From NCBI RefSeq assembly GCF_902459565.1, contig NZ_CABPSN010000008.1, forward strand, positions 124,001-188,000: a stretch of 64,000 nucleotides of DNA, given 5' to 3'. Of this stretch, positions 43,464 to 57,712 are shown piece by piece. The notes under the pieces are model-generated. The model was not told the origin of the DNA and ran no database searches. It saw only the letters and a list, made by a program, of their open reading frames with translations. Position 1 is the first letter of the stretch. Every line of letters starts with the position of its first letter. A program made the position numbers and the translations under genes. The DNA is from Pandoraea aquatica. Lineage in GTDB: Bacteria; Pseudomonadota; Gammaproteobacteria; Burkholderiales; Burkholderiaceae.

Positions 43464-44360
43464 TTACGGCAGATCGGCAGCCTGCACCAGGAAGACCATG
43501 TCGTCACCAGCGCTGGTGGCCAGCCACGTGATCGGCAACTCAGGGAACGCCGCTTCGACAAAGTGACGCTCGTTACCGATTTCCACGACCAGCACGCCGT
43601 CGTCCGTCAGGCGTTCGCGCGCTCCGGCAATGATCCGTCGCACGACGTCCATGCCGTCGTCACCACCGGCGAGCGCCAGGCGCGGCTCATGGCGATACTC
43701 CGCCGGCAACACCTGCATCGAGCCTTCGTTGACGTAAGGCGGGTTGGTGATGATGACTTCGTAGCGCTTGCCTTCCGGCAGCGGTGCGTACAGGTCACCC
43801 AGATGCAACGCGACGCGGTCGTCGAGACCATAGTCGGCAACGTTGATCTTCGCCACGTCGAGCGCATCGCCCGAAATGTCGACGGCGTCGATCTGTGCGG
43901 CCGGGAACGTCTCGGCGGCGAGGATCGCCAGGCATCCGGAGCCGGTGCACAGCTCGAGTACGTCGGCGACGTCGTCGGGGTGATTGACCCACGGCTGCAA
44001 TGCGTCTTCCAGCAATTCGCCGATGAACGAGCGCGGCACGATGACCCGTTCGTCCACATAGAACTGATGGCCGTGCATCCACGCTTCGTTCGTGATGTAC
44101 GACGCAGGAACGCGCTCGCCCGCGCGACGGTTGATGACCGACAGCGCGCGCTCGATTTCTTCCGGCAGCAAGCGGGCGTCGAGGAACGGATCGAGCGTGT
44201 CGATGGGCAGATGCAGGGTGTGCAGCATCAGATACGCCGCTTCGTCGTATGCCGTGGCCGTACCGTGCCCGAAAGCCAGCTCAGCCTCGGTGAAACGCGA
44301 GACCGCGTAGCGCAGCAGATCGCGCAACGTTTGGAATGGGTGGGTCTTCTGAGTCGTCAT
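43464..44360 (-). CDS. prmB: Ribosomal protein L3 glutamine methyltransferase PrmB
   Basis: SAM-dependent enzyme that methylates a glutamine of ribosomal protein L3. The 298-residue protein has an N-terminal helical domain, the SAM loop VLELCTGSGCLAILAAETFP, the acidic DAVDISGDALDVAK and the glutamine-binding motif ITNPPYVNEGSM. NPPY plus the length and N-terminus distinguish it from the release-factor methyltransferase PrmC, though not absolutely. It follows dapE on the same strand after 27 bases. Confidence 0.9.
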   Translation of the reverse strand: MTTQKTHPFQTLRDLLRYAVSRFTEAELAFGHGTATAYDEAAYLMLHTLHLPIDTLDPFLDARLLPEEIERALSVINRRAGERVPASYITNEAWMHGHQFYVDERVIVPRSFIGELLEDALQPWVNHPDDVADVLELCTGSGCLAILAAETFPAAQIDAVDISGDALDVAKINVADYGLDDRVALHLGDLYAPLPEGKRYEVIITNPPYVNEGSMQVLPAEYRHEPRLALAGGDDGMDVVRRIIAGARERLTDDGVLVVEIGNERHFVEAAFPELPITWLATSAGDDMVFLVQAADLP

Positions 44361-44387
44361 GTTGGATTCGCCTCGTGTGCCTGTGTC

Positions 44388-45891
<1,504 letters not shown>

Positions 45892-45941
45892 TGCCGGAAC
45901 TCCTGAGATGGCGATTGCAGAACAAAATACAAAACAACGTC

Positions 45942-46000
45942 GACGCGAGCGTCGGAGCAGGCATAGACGCAAGCGTCAGACAAGTATTGACGCAAGCGTC
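45942..46000. repeat. Three palindromic GACGC-GCGTC repeats
   Basis: GACGCGAGCGTC at 45942-45953 and GACGCAAGCGTC at 45966-45977 and 45989-46000 are near-perfect palindromes of 12 bases, spaced 23-24 bases start to start. They fill the only sizeable gap in the dap run, between the dapD stop and the yffB start. The regular spacing, about two helical turns, suggests a protein-binding array or a small repeat family. Confidence 0.7.
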
Positions 46001-46057
46001 AAAGCGAGCGCCGCAGCACGCGCTGCGACGCTGGCTTCGTGATGCTATGCAGTGCGT

Positions 46058-46885
<828 letters not shown>

Positions 46886-46909
46886 GGCGAGAATCAGTTG
46901 CAGTTGGAA

Positions 46910-48112
46910 TTAAAGGGATTGGCAGAACTGCACGATGCGCTGGGCGCCTTCGGTGCATTCATCCACGTCGGCCACGAGGGCGATGCGGACGTAGTTCTCT
47001 GCCGGATTGGCACCGTGTGCCGCACGTCCCAGATAGGATCCGGGCAGGACGGCTACATTGTATTGCGCCAGCAACTGGCGCGTGAATTCCGTGTCCGACA
47101 GGCCGGTTTTCGTGTCGACCTTTGCCCACAGATAGAACCCGGCATCGGGTAGCCGAACGTCGAGCACTTCGGCGAGCATCGGCGTGACCGTCTGGAATTT
47201 CTTCAGGTACTTGCTGCGGTTCAGACGCACGTGCGCCTCGTCGTTCCACGCGGCGATGCTCGCGGCCTGCACCGCCGGGCTCATGGCGCAGCCGTGGTAC
47301 GTACGGTACAGCAGGAATTTCTTGAGAATGGCGGCGTCGCCCGCCACGAAGCCCGAGCGCATGCCCGGCACGTTCGATCGCTTCGAGAGGCTCGAGAAGA
47401 CCACCAGTCGCTCGAAGCCACGGCCCAGCTGATGGGCGGCAGCCAGACCGCCCAGCGGCGCGCGCTCTTCGTCAAAATAAATTTCGGAGTAGCACTCGTC
47501 GGACGCGATCACGAAGCCGTATTCGTCCGACAACTCGAACAGGCGCTTCCAGTCGGCCAGGCTCAGCACGGCCCCGGTCGGGTTGCCCGGCGAGCACAGG
47601 TAGACGAGCTGAACATCGCGCCAGACGTCGGCCGGCACGGCGTCGTAGTTGGGGGCGAAGTTGCGCGTCGGGTCGCTGTCGGCGTAATAGGGCGTGGCAC
47701 CGGCGAGCAGCGTTGCCCCTTCGTAGATCTGATAGAACGGGTTCGGGCACAGCACGCGTGCACCCGGTTTGCTGCCGTCGACAACGGCCTGGGCGAACGA
47801 GAAGAGTGCTTCGCGCGAGCCCGTGACCGGCAGCACTTCGGTGGCCGGGTTCACATTGGGCAGCGCGTAACGGCGTTCCAGCCATTGGGCGATGGCCGCG
47901 CGCAGTGGTTCGCCGCCGGCCGTGGCCGGATAGTTCGAGAGACCGCCCAGCCCTTCGATCAGGGCTTCCTTGATGAACTGCGGCGTCGGATGCTTCGGTT
48001 CACCGATGCCGAAACTGATGGCCTTGTAGGTATTGGCAGGCGTCACGTCTGCCACCAACGACTTCAGGCGTTCAAAGGGGTAGGGCTGGAGCTTGTCGAG
48101 TAATGGGTTCAC
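46910..48112 (-). CDS. dapC: Succinyldiaminopimelate transaminase
   Basis: PLP aminotransferase acting between DapD and DapE. The 400-residue fold type I protein contains GSREALFSFAQAVVDG, VYLCSPGNPTGAVLSLADWK, and the PLP lysine in FSSLSKRSNVPGMRSGFVAG. Fold alone does not settle substrate, but the position at the head of the dapC-dapD-yffB-dapE-prmB run makes DapC the clear choice. It starts at a GTG (MNPLLDKLQPYPFERL) and is divergent from an EamA gene across 376 bases. Confidence 0.93.
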   Translation of the reverse strand: MNPLLDKLQPYPFERLKSLVADVTPANTYKAISFGIGEPKHPTPQFIKEALIEGLGGLSNYPATAGGEPLRAAIAQWLERRYALPNVNPATEVLPVTGSREALFSFAQAVVDGSKPGARVLCPNPFYQIYEGATLLAGATPYYADSDPTRNFAPNYDAVPADVWRDVQLVYLCSPGNPTGAVLSLADWKRLFELSDEYGFVIASDECYSEIYFDEERAPLGGLAAAHQLGRGFERLVVFSSLSKRSNVPGMRSGFVAGDAAILKKFLLYRTYHGCAMSPAVQAASIAAWNDEAHVRLNRSKYLKKFQTVTPMLAEVLDVRLPDAGFYLWAKVDTKTGLSDTEFTRQLLAQYNVAVLPGSYLGRAAHGANPAENYVRIALVADVDECTEGAQRIVQFCQSL

Positions 48113-48488
48113 TTGGATTCAAACAGACTCAGGGCTAGGGTTCGCAACGCCAGTCGAGGCGCCGTCGAGCGGATTCGGGGCCACCCGGGAGCACACAGGG
48201 CGGCTGGGCGAGACAGAAGACGCACCGGCAAGACGCACCGGCGCGCTGCGCGACACCGTGCCTTTCCTGCCTCAGATTCGACGGATCGCAGGCCGGGCAT
48301 AGGCTGGCGCTTATCCGCTTCATCACGCCAAGGGGTTCCCGGACGCGTTCAAGAATGGCAAGATCGGCAAAGCGAAAATTATACCGTTACGGCGCCCACA
48401 AAGCGCGACCAGCGCGTAATTCAGCATATTCCGAGGCGCCAATGGGGCAAGTCTTTGGAGTATCTCAGGTTTTTCAGGAGTCAAGCGT
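48113..48488. other. Divergent region dapC/EamA with 13-bp tandem duplication
   Basis: About 375 bases without a convincing gene. AAGACGCACCGGC is duplicated head to tail at 48217-48229 and 48230-48242. The part from 48360 to 48480 is more AT-rich and should hold the promoter of the EamA gene, which has an AGGAG ribosome binding site; I see no clear promoter boxes. Confidence 0.4.
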
Positions 48489-49484
48489 ATGACCGTAGCC
48501 GGCAACGGCGCGGGCGGCCCGGAATCCGCACCCGGCGTCACCAGCACTTCCTTCAGCACCCGGGCAGCACCTGCCCTGGCCATTCTCATCGGATCGTCCG
48601 TCTGGGGACTGGCCTGGTTCCCGTACCGCGTTCTGGCTCAGTGGGGCGTTGCAGCGGTGCCAGCCCAGATCTGCACGGCCACCGTGGCTATCCTGCTGCT
48701 CTCGCTCGTCTACCGACGCTCCCTCGGCACGCTGCGCTGGTCATGGCTGCTTGTCGGAGTGGCGTTCGCAGGCGGCACGACCAATGTCGCGTTCGTCTGG
48801 GGCACCACGCACGGCCACGTCATGCGCGTGTTGTTGCTTTTCTATCTGACCCCGGTTTGGACGGCGTTGTTTGCCCACTGGCTGCTGGGCGAGCGGGTCG
48901 GCCTGCGCGGTGTGGGGCTGATCGCGCTGGCGCTGGGCGGGGCGGGCCTGATGCTCTGGTCGCCCGAGCTGGGATGGCCGGTGCCGAACAATCCGGGAGA
49001 GTGGGCCGGTGCCATCGCGGGGGCTGCATTTGCGCTTAATAACGTGCTGTTGCGGCGCGTCAGTCAGGCGTTGCCCGACGTTCCCGCAGAAATGCGCAGT
49101 TGGACGCTCTATCTGGGCTGCGTCGTCGGCGGCTTGCTGGTGTTGCCGTTTGACGGCGGTGTGCAGTCCGGGCAAGCGGCGGTCTCGGCGCTGACGTCCG
49201 GTGCGGCGACGGCGGCGGTCGCGTTGGCGCTGGGTTGCACCATCGCCGTGACCAACGTCATCGTGCAGTTCGGTCTGGCGCGCGTACCGGCCAATCAGGC
49301 GGCGCTCATCATGCTCTTCGAAATCGTGGTGGCGGCGATATCGTCCTGGTGGCTGGCCAGCGAAGGCCTGGGGGTGCGGGAAATCGCCGGTGGGCTGTGC
49401 ATCGTGGCGGCGGGCGTGCTGTCCGGAATATTGCCCGATTCACGACGTTGTAAATCCGCGACGGCGGGGGATGCGATGGTATGA
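48489..49484 (+). CDS. EamA-family (DMT) membrane transporter, second copy
   Basis: Inner-membrane permease of 331 residues with about ten hydrophobic helices in two EamA halves: ILIGSSVWGLAWFPYRVLAQ opens the first and WAGAIAGAAFALNNVLLRRV the second. About 30 polar residues precede the first helix. It is only distantly similar to the transporter at 14389. An AGGAG element lies before the ATG. The substrate is unknown, and the adjacent dap and smc genes give no clue. Confidence 0.88.
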   Translation: MTVAGNGAGGPESAPGVTSTSFSTRAAPALAILIGSSVWGLAWFPYRVLAQWGVAAVPAQICTATVAILLLSLVYRRSLGTLRWSWLLVGVAFAGGTTNVAFVWGTTHGHVMRVLLLFYLTPVWTALFAHWLLGERVGLRGVGLIALALGGAGLMLWSPELGWPVPNNPGEWAGAIAGAAFALNNVLLRRVSQALPDVPAEMRSWTLYLGCVVGGLLVLPFDGGVQSGQAAVSALTSGAATAAVALALGCTIAVTNVIVQFGLARVPANQAALIMLFEIVVAAISSWWLASEGLGVREIAGGLCIVAAGVLSGILPDSRRCKSATAGDAMV

Positions 49485-49650
49485 TGCGTACCGTCGTTGT
49501 AACGTCGTAAGCACGCCTGAAGCGGCGAAAATGCGGCAAGACAGCAGCAAGAAAAGTGGCCCGTGCACGCCAGCGTGCGCAGGCCCGACAGGACCAGCTA
49601 GCGCGTCTGCGTCTTTCCTCTCATTCAATGACCGATAAAGCGAACCTGCC

Positions 49651-52600
49651 GTGCGTCTGACTTCCATCAAACTCGCTGGCTTCAAATCTTTCGTCGACCC
49701 GACGAACTTCGCGGTGCCCGGCCAACTGGTCGGGATCGTCGGCCCGAACGGGTGCGGCAAATCCAACATCATCGATGCCGTGCGCTGGGTGCTCGGCGAG
49801 TCGCGCGCCTCCGAGCTGCGCGGCGAATCGATGCAGGACGTGATTTTCAACGGATCGACCGCCCGCAAGCAGGCGAGCCGCGCAAGCGTCGAACTGGTGT
49901 TCGACAACAGCGCCGGGCGCGCCGCCGGGCAGTGGAGCCAGTACGCCGAAATCGCTGTCAAGCGCGTGCTCACGCGCGATGGCACTTCCAGTTACTACAT
50001 TAACAACCTGCCGGCCCGCCGCCGCGATATTCAGGACATCTTCCTCGGTACGGGCCTCGGGCCGCGCGCCTACGCCATCATTGGCCAGGGGATGATTTCG
50101 CGAATCATCGAGGCAAAGCCGGAAGAACTGCGTGTGTTCCTCGAAGAAGCCGCGGGCGTCTCCAAGTACAAGGAGCGCCGTCGCGAGACCGAGAACCGCT
50201 TGCAGGACACGCGTGAAAACCTTACGCGCGTGGAAGACATTCTTCGCGAACTCGGCACTAATCTCGAAAAGCTCGAATCGCAGGCGGTTGTCGCCAATCG
50301 ATTCAAGGACTTGCAACGCGACGGCGAAGAAAAGCAGCAGTTGCTCTGGCTGCTTCGCAAGAACGAAGCGCAAAACGAGCAGGAGCGCCAGCAGCGCGCC
50401 ATTGAGTCGGCGCAGGTCGATCTGGAAGCGCAGATGTCGCGTTTGCGTGGCTCCGAGTCCGATCTCGAAACGCTGCGCGCCGCGCACTACACGGCCACCG
50501 ACGCCGTACAGGCCGCGCAGAGCGCCATGTACGAAGCGAACTCGGAAGTCAGCCGTCTCGAAGCCGAGATCCGCTACGTGGTCGAGTCGCGCAACCGCGT
50601 GCAGGCCCAGTTGGCGGCGCTGACCTCGCAGCGCGAACAATGGCAGGCCCGTTCGGCGCAGTCGGAAGAAGAACTCGCCGTCGCCGAAGAAGAGCTCATC
50701 ATCGCCGAGGAGCGCGCGGCAACGGCGCAGGATCAGGCTGCCGAGCAGAACGACGCGCTGCCCGCGCTCGAATCCGGTTGGCGCGACGCGCAGAACCTGC
50801 TCAATGAGCAACGCAGCGAGATCGCGCAGGTCGAGCAAAGCCTGAAGCTCGAAGCCGCGCACCAGCGCAACGCCGATCAGGCATTGCAGCAGTTGCAACA
50901 GCGTCAGGAGCGTTTGCAGGGTGAGGCGCGTGGGCTCGACAAGCCCGACGAAGCCGAGCTTGAATTGCAACGCGGCGACCTCGCCGAACATCAGGCGATG
51001 CTCGAGGACGCGCAGGCCGAACTGGCTGACGCCGAAGAACGTTTGCCGCGACTCGAAGCCGAGCGCGCCGAAGCGCAGGCTCGCGTGCAGTCGGAAGCTG
51101 CCACGATCGCTCAGCTTGAGGCACGTCTGACGGCCCTCAAGCAACTCCAGGAAAGTGTCCAGACGGAAGGCAAGGTGCAGCCGTGGCTCGACAAGCACGA
51201 GCTGGCGCAATTGCCGCGTCTGTGGAAGAAGCTGCATATCGAGCCGGGCTGGGAGCCGGCGCTCGAATCGGTGCTGCGCGAACGTCTCGCCGCACTCGAA
51301 ATCAGCAATCTCGATTGGGTGAAGGCCTTCGCGAGCGACGCGCCGCCAGCCAAGCTGGCGTTCTATTCGCCGCCGCCGGCCGCGCGGCCGGTGGAAGCGC
51401 CCGCGTCGCTGCGTCCGTTGCTGTCGTTGCTGCGCATCGACGATCCGGGCCTGCGAGCCGTGCTGCAGGAATGGCTCGGTCATGTGTTCGTTGCCGACGA
51501 TCTGGCGCAGGCGATGGTTGCCCGCGCGCAGTTGCCGGAAGGCGCGTCGATTGTCGTCAAGGCGGGCCATCAGGTCACGCGTGTTGGCGTGCAGCTTTAT
51601 GCGGCGGACTCCGAGCAGGCCGGTTTGCTCGCCCGTCAGCAGGAAATCGAGAATCTGGGCAAGCAACTGCGTGCGCAGGCATTGCTTTCGGATGAAGCCA
51701 AGTCGGCCGCCGTGCGTGCCGAAGCGGCTTACAGCCAGGCAGCGCAGTCGCTGAGCGAAGTGCGCGGGCGCGCCGAGCGTGCCACGCAACGCGTGCACGC
51801 CTTGCAGATGGACGTGCTCAAGCTCACGCAGGCTTACGAGCGCTACAACGCCCGCAGCACCCAGATCGACGAAGAGCTGCGAGAAATCGCCGCACAGATC
51901 GAAGAGCAACTGGCGATGCGCGCCGAGTCGGAGGCGAACTTCGAGCAAAGCGACGCACGTCTGGCCGAGTTGCAAGCCACGTTCGAAGACGGTCAGCTCG
52001 AATTCGAATCGCTCGACAGTCAGTTGTCGGATGCGCGTAATCGCGCCCGTGAACTGGAACGTCTGGCGCAGGAAGCGTCGTACGGTCAGAAGGGCATCTC
52101 CAGCAAGATCGACGAGCATCGCCGCAGCATTCAGACGGCGCTCGAGCAGGCTGAGCGCCTCGTCGTCTCGATCGAACAGGCGCAGGCAGAACTCGCGCAG
52201 ATCACTGAGCAGACGGCCGAAAACGGCTTGCAGGACGCACTCGAACTGCGCGCCGAGAAGGAAGAGATTCTGGGCGCTGCCCGTATCGAACTCGACGCAC
52301 TGACGCAAAAACTGCGTCAAAGCGATGAAGAGCGGTTGGCCGCAGAGCGCGGTTTGCAGCCGCTGCGCGATCGAATCACGGAATTGCAGTTGAAGGAGCA
52401 GGCTGCGCGTTTGAATCGCGAGCAGTTCGTCGAACAGCTCACGACGGCCGAAGTGGACGAAGAAGCGCTCTCCGCGAAGCTGACGGCAGACATGAAGCCG
52501 CAGTATCTGCAAGGCGAAGTCACGCGCATCAACAACGCGATCAACGCGCTCGGACCGGTCAACATGGCCGCGCTCGAAGAGTTGGAGACGGCTCGCGAGC

Positions 52601-53166
52601 GCAAGGTCTTCCTCGATGCGCAATCGGCCGACCTGAACGACGCCATCGAAACCCTCGAAGGCGCCATCCGCAAGATCGACGAAGAAACGCGTGTGCTGCT
52701 GCAAGGCACGTTCGACGAAGTGAACAAGCATTTCGGCGAACTGTTCCCGATGCTGTTCGGTGGCGGCCAGGCGAAGCTCATTATGACCGGCGACGAAATT
52801 CTCGACGCCGGCGTGCAGGTCATGGCGCAACCGCCGGGCAAGAAGAACTCCACGATCCACCTGCTGTCAGGGGGAGAGAAGGCGCTCACGGCCATTGCGC
52901 TGGTGTTCGGGATGTTCCAGCTCAATCCTGCGCCGTTCTGTTTGCTTGACGAGGTGGACGCGCCGCTCGACGACGCCAACACCGAGCGCTATGCCAAGAT
53001 GGTGGCGCGCATGTCGGACCGTACCCAATTCGTATTTATTTCGCATAACAAAATCGCGATGGAAATGGCCAATCAGCTCATCGGCGTCACCATGCAGGAA
53101 CAAGGGGTGTCGCGGATCGTGGCAGTGGACATGGAGTCTGCGATCAATCTGGCCGAGATCGCCTGA
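49651..53166 (+). CDS. smc: Chromosome segregation protein SMC
   Basis: Condensin ATPase that organises and segregates the chromosome. The 1171-residue protein has an N-terminal ATPase half (LTSIKLAGFKSFVDPT, Walker A GPNGCGKSNIIDA, and QGMISRIIEAKPEELR), two long coiled coils rich in Glu/Gln/Arg (about residues 170-500 and 670-1010), a hinge (about 510-660) and the C-terminal half with signature LLSGGEKALTAIALVFG and Walker B FCLLDEVDAPLDDAN. It starts at a GTG. zipA follows after 39 bases. Confidence 0.97.
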   Translation: MRLTSIKLAGFKSFVDPTNFAVPGQLVGIVGPNGCGKSNIIDAVRWVLGESRASELRGESMQDVIFNGSTARKQASRASVELVFDNSAGRAAGQWSQYAEIAVKRVLTRDGTSSYYINNLPARRRDIQDIFLGTGLGPRAYAIIGQGMISRIIEAKPEELRVFLEEAAGVSKYKERRRETENRLQDTRENLTRVEDILRELGTNLEKLESQAVVANRFKDLQRDGEEKQQLLWLLRKNEAQNEQERQQRAIESAQVDLEAQMSRLRGSESDLETLRAAHYTATDAVQAAQSAMYEANSEVSRLEAEIRYVVESRNRVQAQLAALTSQREQWQARSAQSEEELAVAEEELIIAEERAATAQDQAAEQNDALPALESGWRDAQNLLNEQRSEIAQVEQSLKLEAAHQRNADQALQQLQQRQERLQGEARGLDKPDEAELELQRGDLAEHQAMLEDAQAELADAEERLPRLEAERAEAQARVQSEAATIAQLEARLTALKQLQESVQTEGKVQPWLDKHELAQLPRLWKKLHIEPGWEPALESVLRERLAALEISNLDWVKAFASDAPPAKLAFYSPPPAARPVEAPASLRPLLSLLRIDDPGLRAVLQEWLGHVFVADDLAQAMVARAQLPEGASIVVKAGHQVTRVGVQLYAADSEQAGLLARQQEIENLGKQLRAQALLSDEAKSAAVRAEAAYSQAAQSLSEVRGRAERATQRVHALQMDVLKLTQAYERYNARSTQIDEELREIAAQIEEQLAMRAESEANFEQSDARLAELQATFEDGQLEFESLDSQLSDARNRARELERLAQEASYGQKGISSKIDEHRRSIQTALEQAERLVVSIEQAQAELAQITEQTAENGLQDALELRAEKEEILGAARIELDALTQKLRQSDEERLAAERGLQPLRDRITELQLKEQAARLNREQFVEQLTTAEVDEEALSAKLTADMKPQYLQGEVTRINNAINALGPVNMAALEELETARERKVFLDAQSADLNDAIETLEGAIRKIDEETRVLLQGTFDEVNKHFGELFPMLFGGGQAKLIMTGDEILDAGVQVMAQPPGKKNSTIHLLSGGEKALTAIALVFGMFQLNPAPFCLLDEVDAPLDDANTERYAKMVARMSDRTQFVFISHNKIAMEMANQLIGVTMQEQGVSRIVAVDMESAINLAEIA

Positions 53167-53205
53167 CCCCGCGCCTACGATGGAGAAGAGAGAGGAACGC
53201 CGCGC

Positions 53206-54711
53206 ATGAATGAACTGCAGCTGAGCTTGATTGCCGCAGGGGTAGTGGTACTGCTGGGAGTGGTGGCCTATAACGCCTGGCAAGGCAGCAAGGCACGCGC
53301 GCGCATACCGCGTCGCATGCCGGTCGACGGTGCGGGTATCGACGCGACCGCTGGCACGCCCGACGCCGACGACGACCGCCCGTTCATCGAACCGACGTTG
53401 TCGCCGCCGCGCGTGCCCGCACAGTCGGGCGAGCGTCGCGAACCGACGCTTGGACCGGCCGCGGCCGGCACGTCGGTGCAAGATGCCTTCGCCATTAACG
53501 AAGATGCCTGGGATGCCCCGCCGGCCGCGCGCAAGCGTGCCGCGCAGGAAGCGGCGGCACGGGCTGCGGAGGAGGGCGAGTCTGACGTCGTTGCCGACGC
53601 AGCGCCCGTCCAGCCGCATGAAGCTGATGAGGCCGATGAGGCACAACGTCGCGATACGCAGGACGCGGCGGCGGCTAGCGCCGTTGCACGCGTCGACGCC
53701 GAACTGGCCGCCGATGACACGGTAGACGCCGCAGTGGCGGGCGCGGCCGCTAACGCCGCAGGCGCGCCCGATGCCGAAGCGGTTGCACCGGCAGCCGGTG
53801 CTGCCCCGACATCCGGCGACGTGGCGGTGCCTGCTGCGGCAGCACCGGCCGCGCCGATTGCCGCCGCGCGACCGGCGGCGCCGAGCGGTCCGCCGCCGAT
53901 CATCGATGAACGTATCGACTGTATCGTCGAATTGCCGCTGGCGAACATGGTGGCTGCCGAACGACTGATGCCGCTGACGGTGCGCATGCGTCGCGCGGGC
54001 AGCAAGCCCGTGAACGTGGAGGGTCGTGTCGACGAAACTTCCGCATGGGAGCCGATTCGCACGGGCGGCCGATATCACCAGTTGCGCATGGCCGTGCAGC
54101 TGGCCAATCGTGCGGGTGCTCTCAACGAGGTCGAATTCTCCGAGTTCTCGAACCTCGTGCAGACGCTGGCAGACGCGGTCGATGCCTTGCCGGAGTTGCC
54201 GGACATGATGGAGACCGTCGCACGCGCACGTGAACTCGATAGCTTTGCTGCGCAATGCGACGCTCAGTTGTCTGTCAACGTACTGTCGGACGGCGCGCCG
54301 TGGTCGGCTAATTACGTGCAGGCCGTCGCCACGCAAGACGGTTTGCTGCTCTCGCGCGACGGTATGCGTTTCGTCAAACTCGATTCGCGTCAGAATCCGG
54401 TGTTCATGCTGCAATTCGGTGACACCAATTTCCTGCGCGACGACCTGACGTACAAGGGCGGCGATCTGATCACCATGCTGCTCGACGTGCCGGTGGCCGA
54501 CGAGGACCTCCTGCCGTTCCGTCTGATGTGCGATTACGCGCGTTCGATCGGACAGCGTATCGGTGGCCGCGTGGTGGACGATCAGCGTCGTCCGCTCTCG
54601 GATGCTGCGCTGCAAAACGTCGACAAGCAGTTGCTCAAGCTTTACGAACGCCTTGAAGCACGCGGTTTGCCGGCGGGTTCGCCTGTCACGCGTCGTCTGT
54701 TCAGTCAGTAA
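53206..54711 (+). CDS. zipA: Cell division protein ZipA-like
   Basis: Membrane-anchored division protein that tethers FtsZ. The 501-residue protein has one N-terminal transmembrane segment (residues 4-24, LQLSLIAAGVVVLLGVVAYN), a long Ala/Pro/Asp-rich linker to about residue 235, and a C-terminal ZipA FtsZ-binding domain (about 240-490, with DCIVELPLANMVAAERLMPL and FVKLDSRQNPVFMLQFGDTN). The linker is longer than in E. coli. The position between smc and ligA is conserved in betaproteobacteria. Confidence 0.92.
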   Translation: MNELQLSLIAAGVVVLLGVVAYNAWQGSKARARIPRRMPVDGAGIDATAGTPDADDDRPFIEPTLSPPRVPAQSGERREPTLGPAAAGTSVQDAFAINEDAWDAPPAARKRAAQEAAARAAEEGESDVVADAAPVQPHEADEADEAQRRDTQDAAAASAVARVDAELAADDTVDAAVAGAAANAAGAPDAEAVAPAAGAAPTSGDVAVPAAAAPAAPIAAARPAAPSGPPPIIDERIDCIVELPLANMVAAERLMPLTVRMRRAGSKPVNVEGRVDETSAWEPIRTGGRYHQLRMAVQLANRAGALNEVEFSEFSNLVQTLADAVDALPELPDMMETVARARELDSFAAQCDAQLSVNVLSDGAPWSANYVQAVATQDGLLLSRDGMRFVKLDSRQNPVFMLQFGDTNFLRDDLTYKGGDLITMLLDVPVADEDLLPFRLMCDYARSIGQRIGGRVVDDQRRPLSDAALQNVDKQLLKLYERLEARGLPAGSPVTRRLFSQ

Positions 54712-57030
<2,319 letters not shown>

Positions 57031-57046
57031 TGTGAGGACCGAACCG

Positions 57047-57580
57047 ATGATTCGCGACATTCTGAAGATGGGCGATCCGCGCTTGCTGCGTATCGCCAAA
57101 CCCGTCGAACAGTTCGGCACGCCCGAGTTGGACGAACTGATTGCCGACATGTTCGAGACCATGAGGCATGCAAACGGTGCAGGGCTTGCCGCACCGCAGA
57201 TCGGTGTCGATCTGCAGGTGGTGATCTTCGGCTTTGAGCACAACGAGCGCTATCCGGACGCGCCGGAAGTGCCGGAAACCGTGCTGATCAACCCGGTCAT
57301 TACGCCGTTGACGCAGGACATGGAAGAGGGCTGGGAGGGTTGCCTGTCGGTGCCGGGGCTTCGCGGCATGGTCAACCGCTATTCGATGCTGCGCTACGAA
57401 GGATTCGACCAGCACGGACACGCCATCGACCGCGTGGCGGAAGGATTTCACGCCCGTGTCGTGCAGCACGAGTGTGACCATCTGATTGGCAAGCTCTATC
57501 CCATGCGGATTACCGACTTCAGCAAGTTCGGATTTACCGAGATCCTATTCCCGGGACTCGATCCGAATAGCGACGATTGA
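57047..57580 (+). CDS. def: Peptide deformylase
   Basis: Iron/zinc enzyme that removes the N-formyl group from new proteins. The 177-residue protein has all three motifs: [18 protein letters not shown] and QHECDHLIG, with Cys and two His as metal ligands. The start at ATG 57047 ([20 protein letters not shown]) is set by homology. It is not next to fmt as the primary def usually is, so it may be a second copy; map, which acts next on the same nascent chains, lies 5 kb away. Confidence 0.95.
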   Translation: MIRDILKMGDPRLLRIAKPVEQFGTPELDELIADMFETMRHANGAGLAAPQIGVDLQVVIFGFEHNERYPDAPEVPETVLINPVITPLTQDMEEGWEGCLSVPGLRGMVNRYSMLRYEGFDQHGHAIDRVAEGFHARVVQHECDHLIGKLYPMRITDFSKFGFTEILFPGLDPNSDD

Positions 57581-57654
57581 GTGTGACGTTGGCGTTGATG
57601 CGCTGCTGATCTGCGATTGATGTTTTGCGCCCGCGCTTGCCGGTGACGATACAA

Positions 57655-57683
57655 AAAAGCCCGCCGTGATGGCGGGCTTTTTC
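57655..57683. terminator. Bidirectional terminator between def and rluB
   Basis: AAAAGCCCGCC at 57655-57665 pairs perfectly with GGCGGGCTTTT at 57671-57681 around a five-base loop. A and T runs flank it, so it can stop transcription from both convergent genes. Confidence 0.88.
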
Positions 57684-57712
57684 ATGGCCGGAGCCGGCGA
57701 ATCGCCGCCGAA

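Noticed and set aside
43295-43531. Small plus-strand frame between cls and prmB
   Set aside because: It overlaps the prmB end, has no ribosome binding site and an Arg/Gly-rich composition typical of chance frames.
48323-48589. Minus-strand frame in the dapC/EamA gap
   Set aside because: It runs into the EamA coding start and has no recognisable domain or ribosome binding site.
49621-52860. A 1079-codon open frame on the minus strand opposite smc
   Set aside because: The plus strand encodes a full SMC with all motifs; long antisense frames arise from GC-rich codon use. The translation is rich in Arg, Leu and His and shows no domain.
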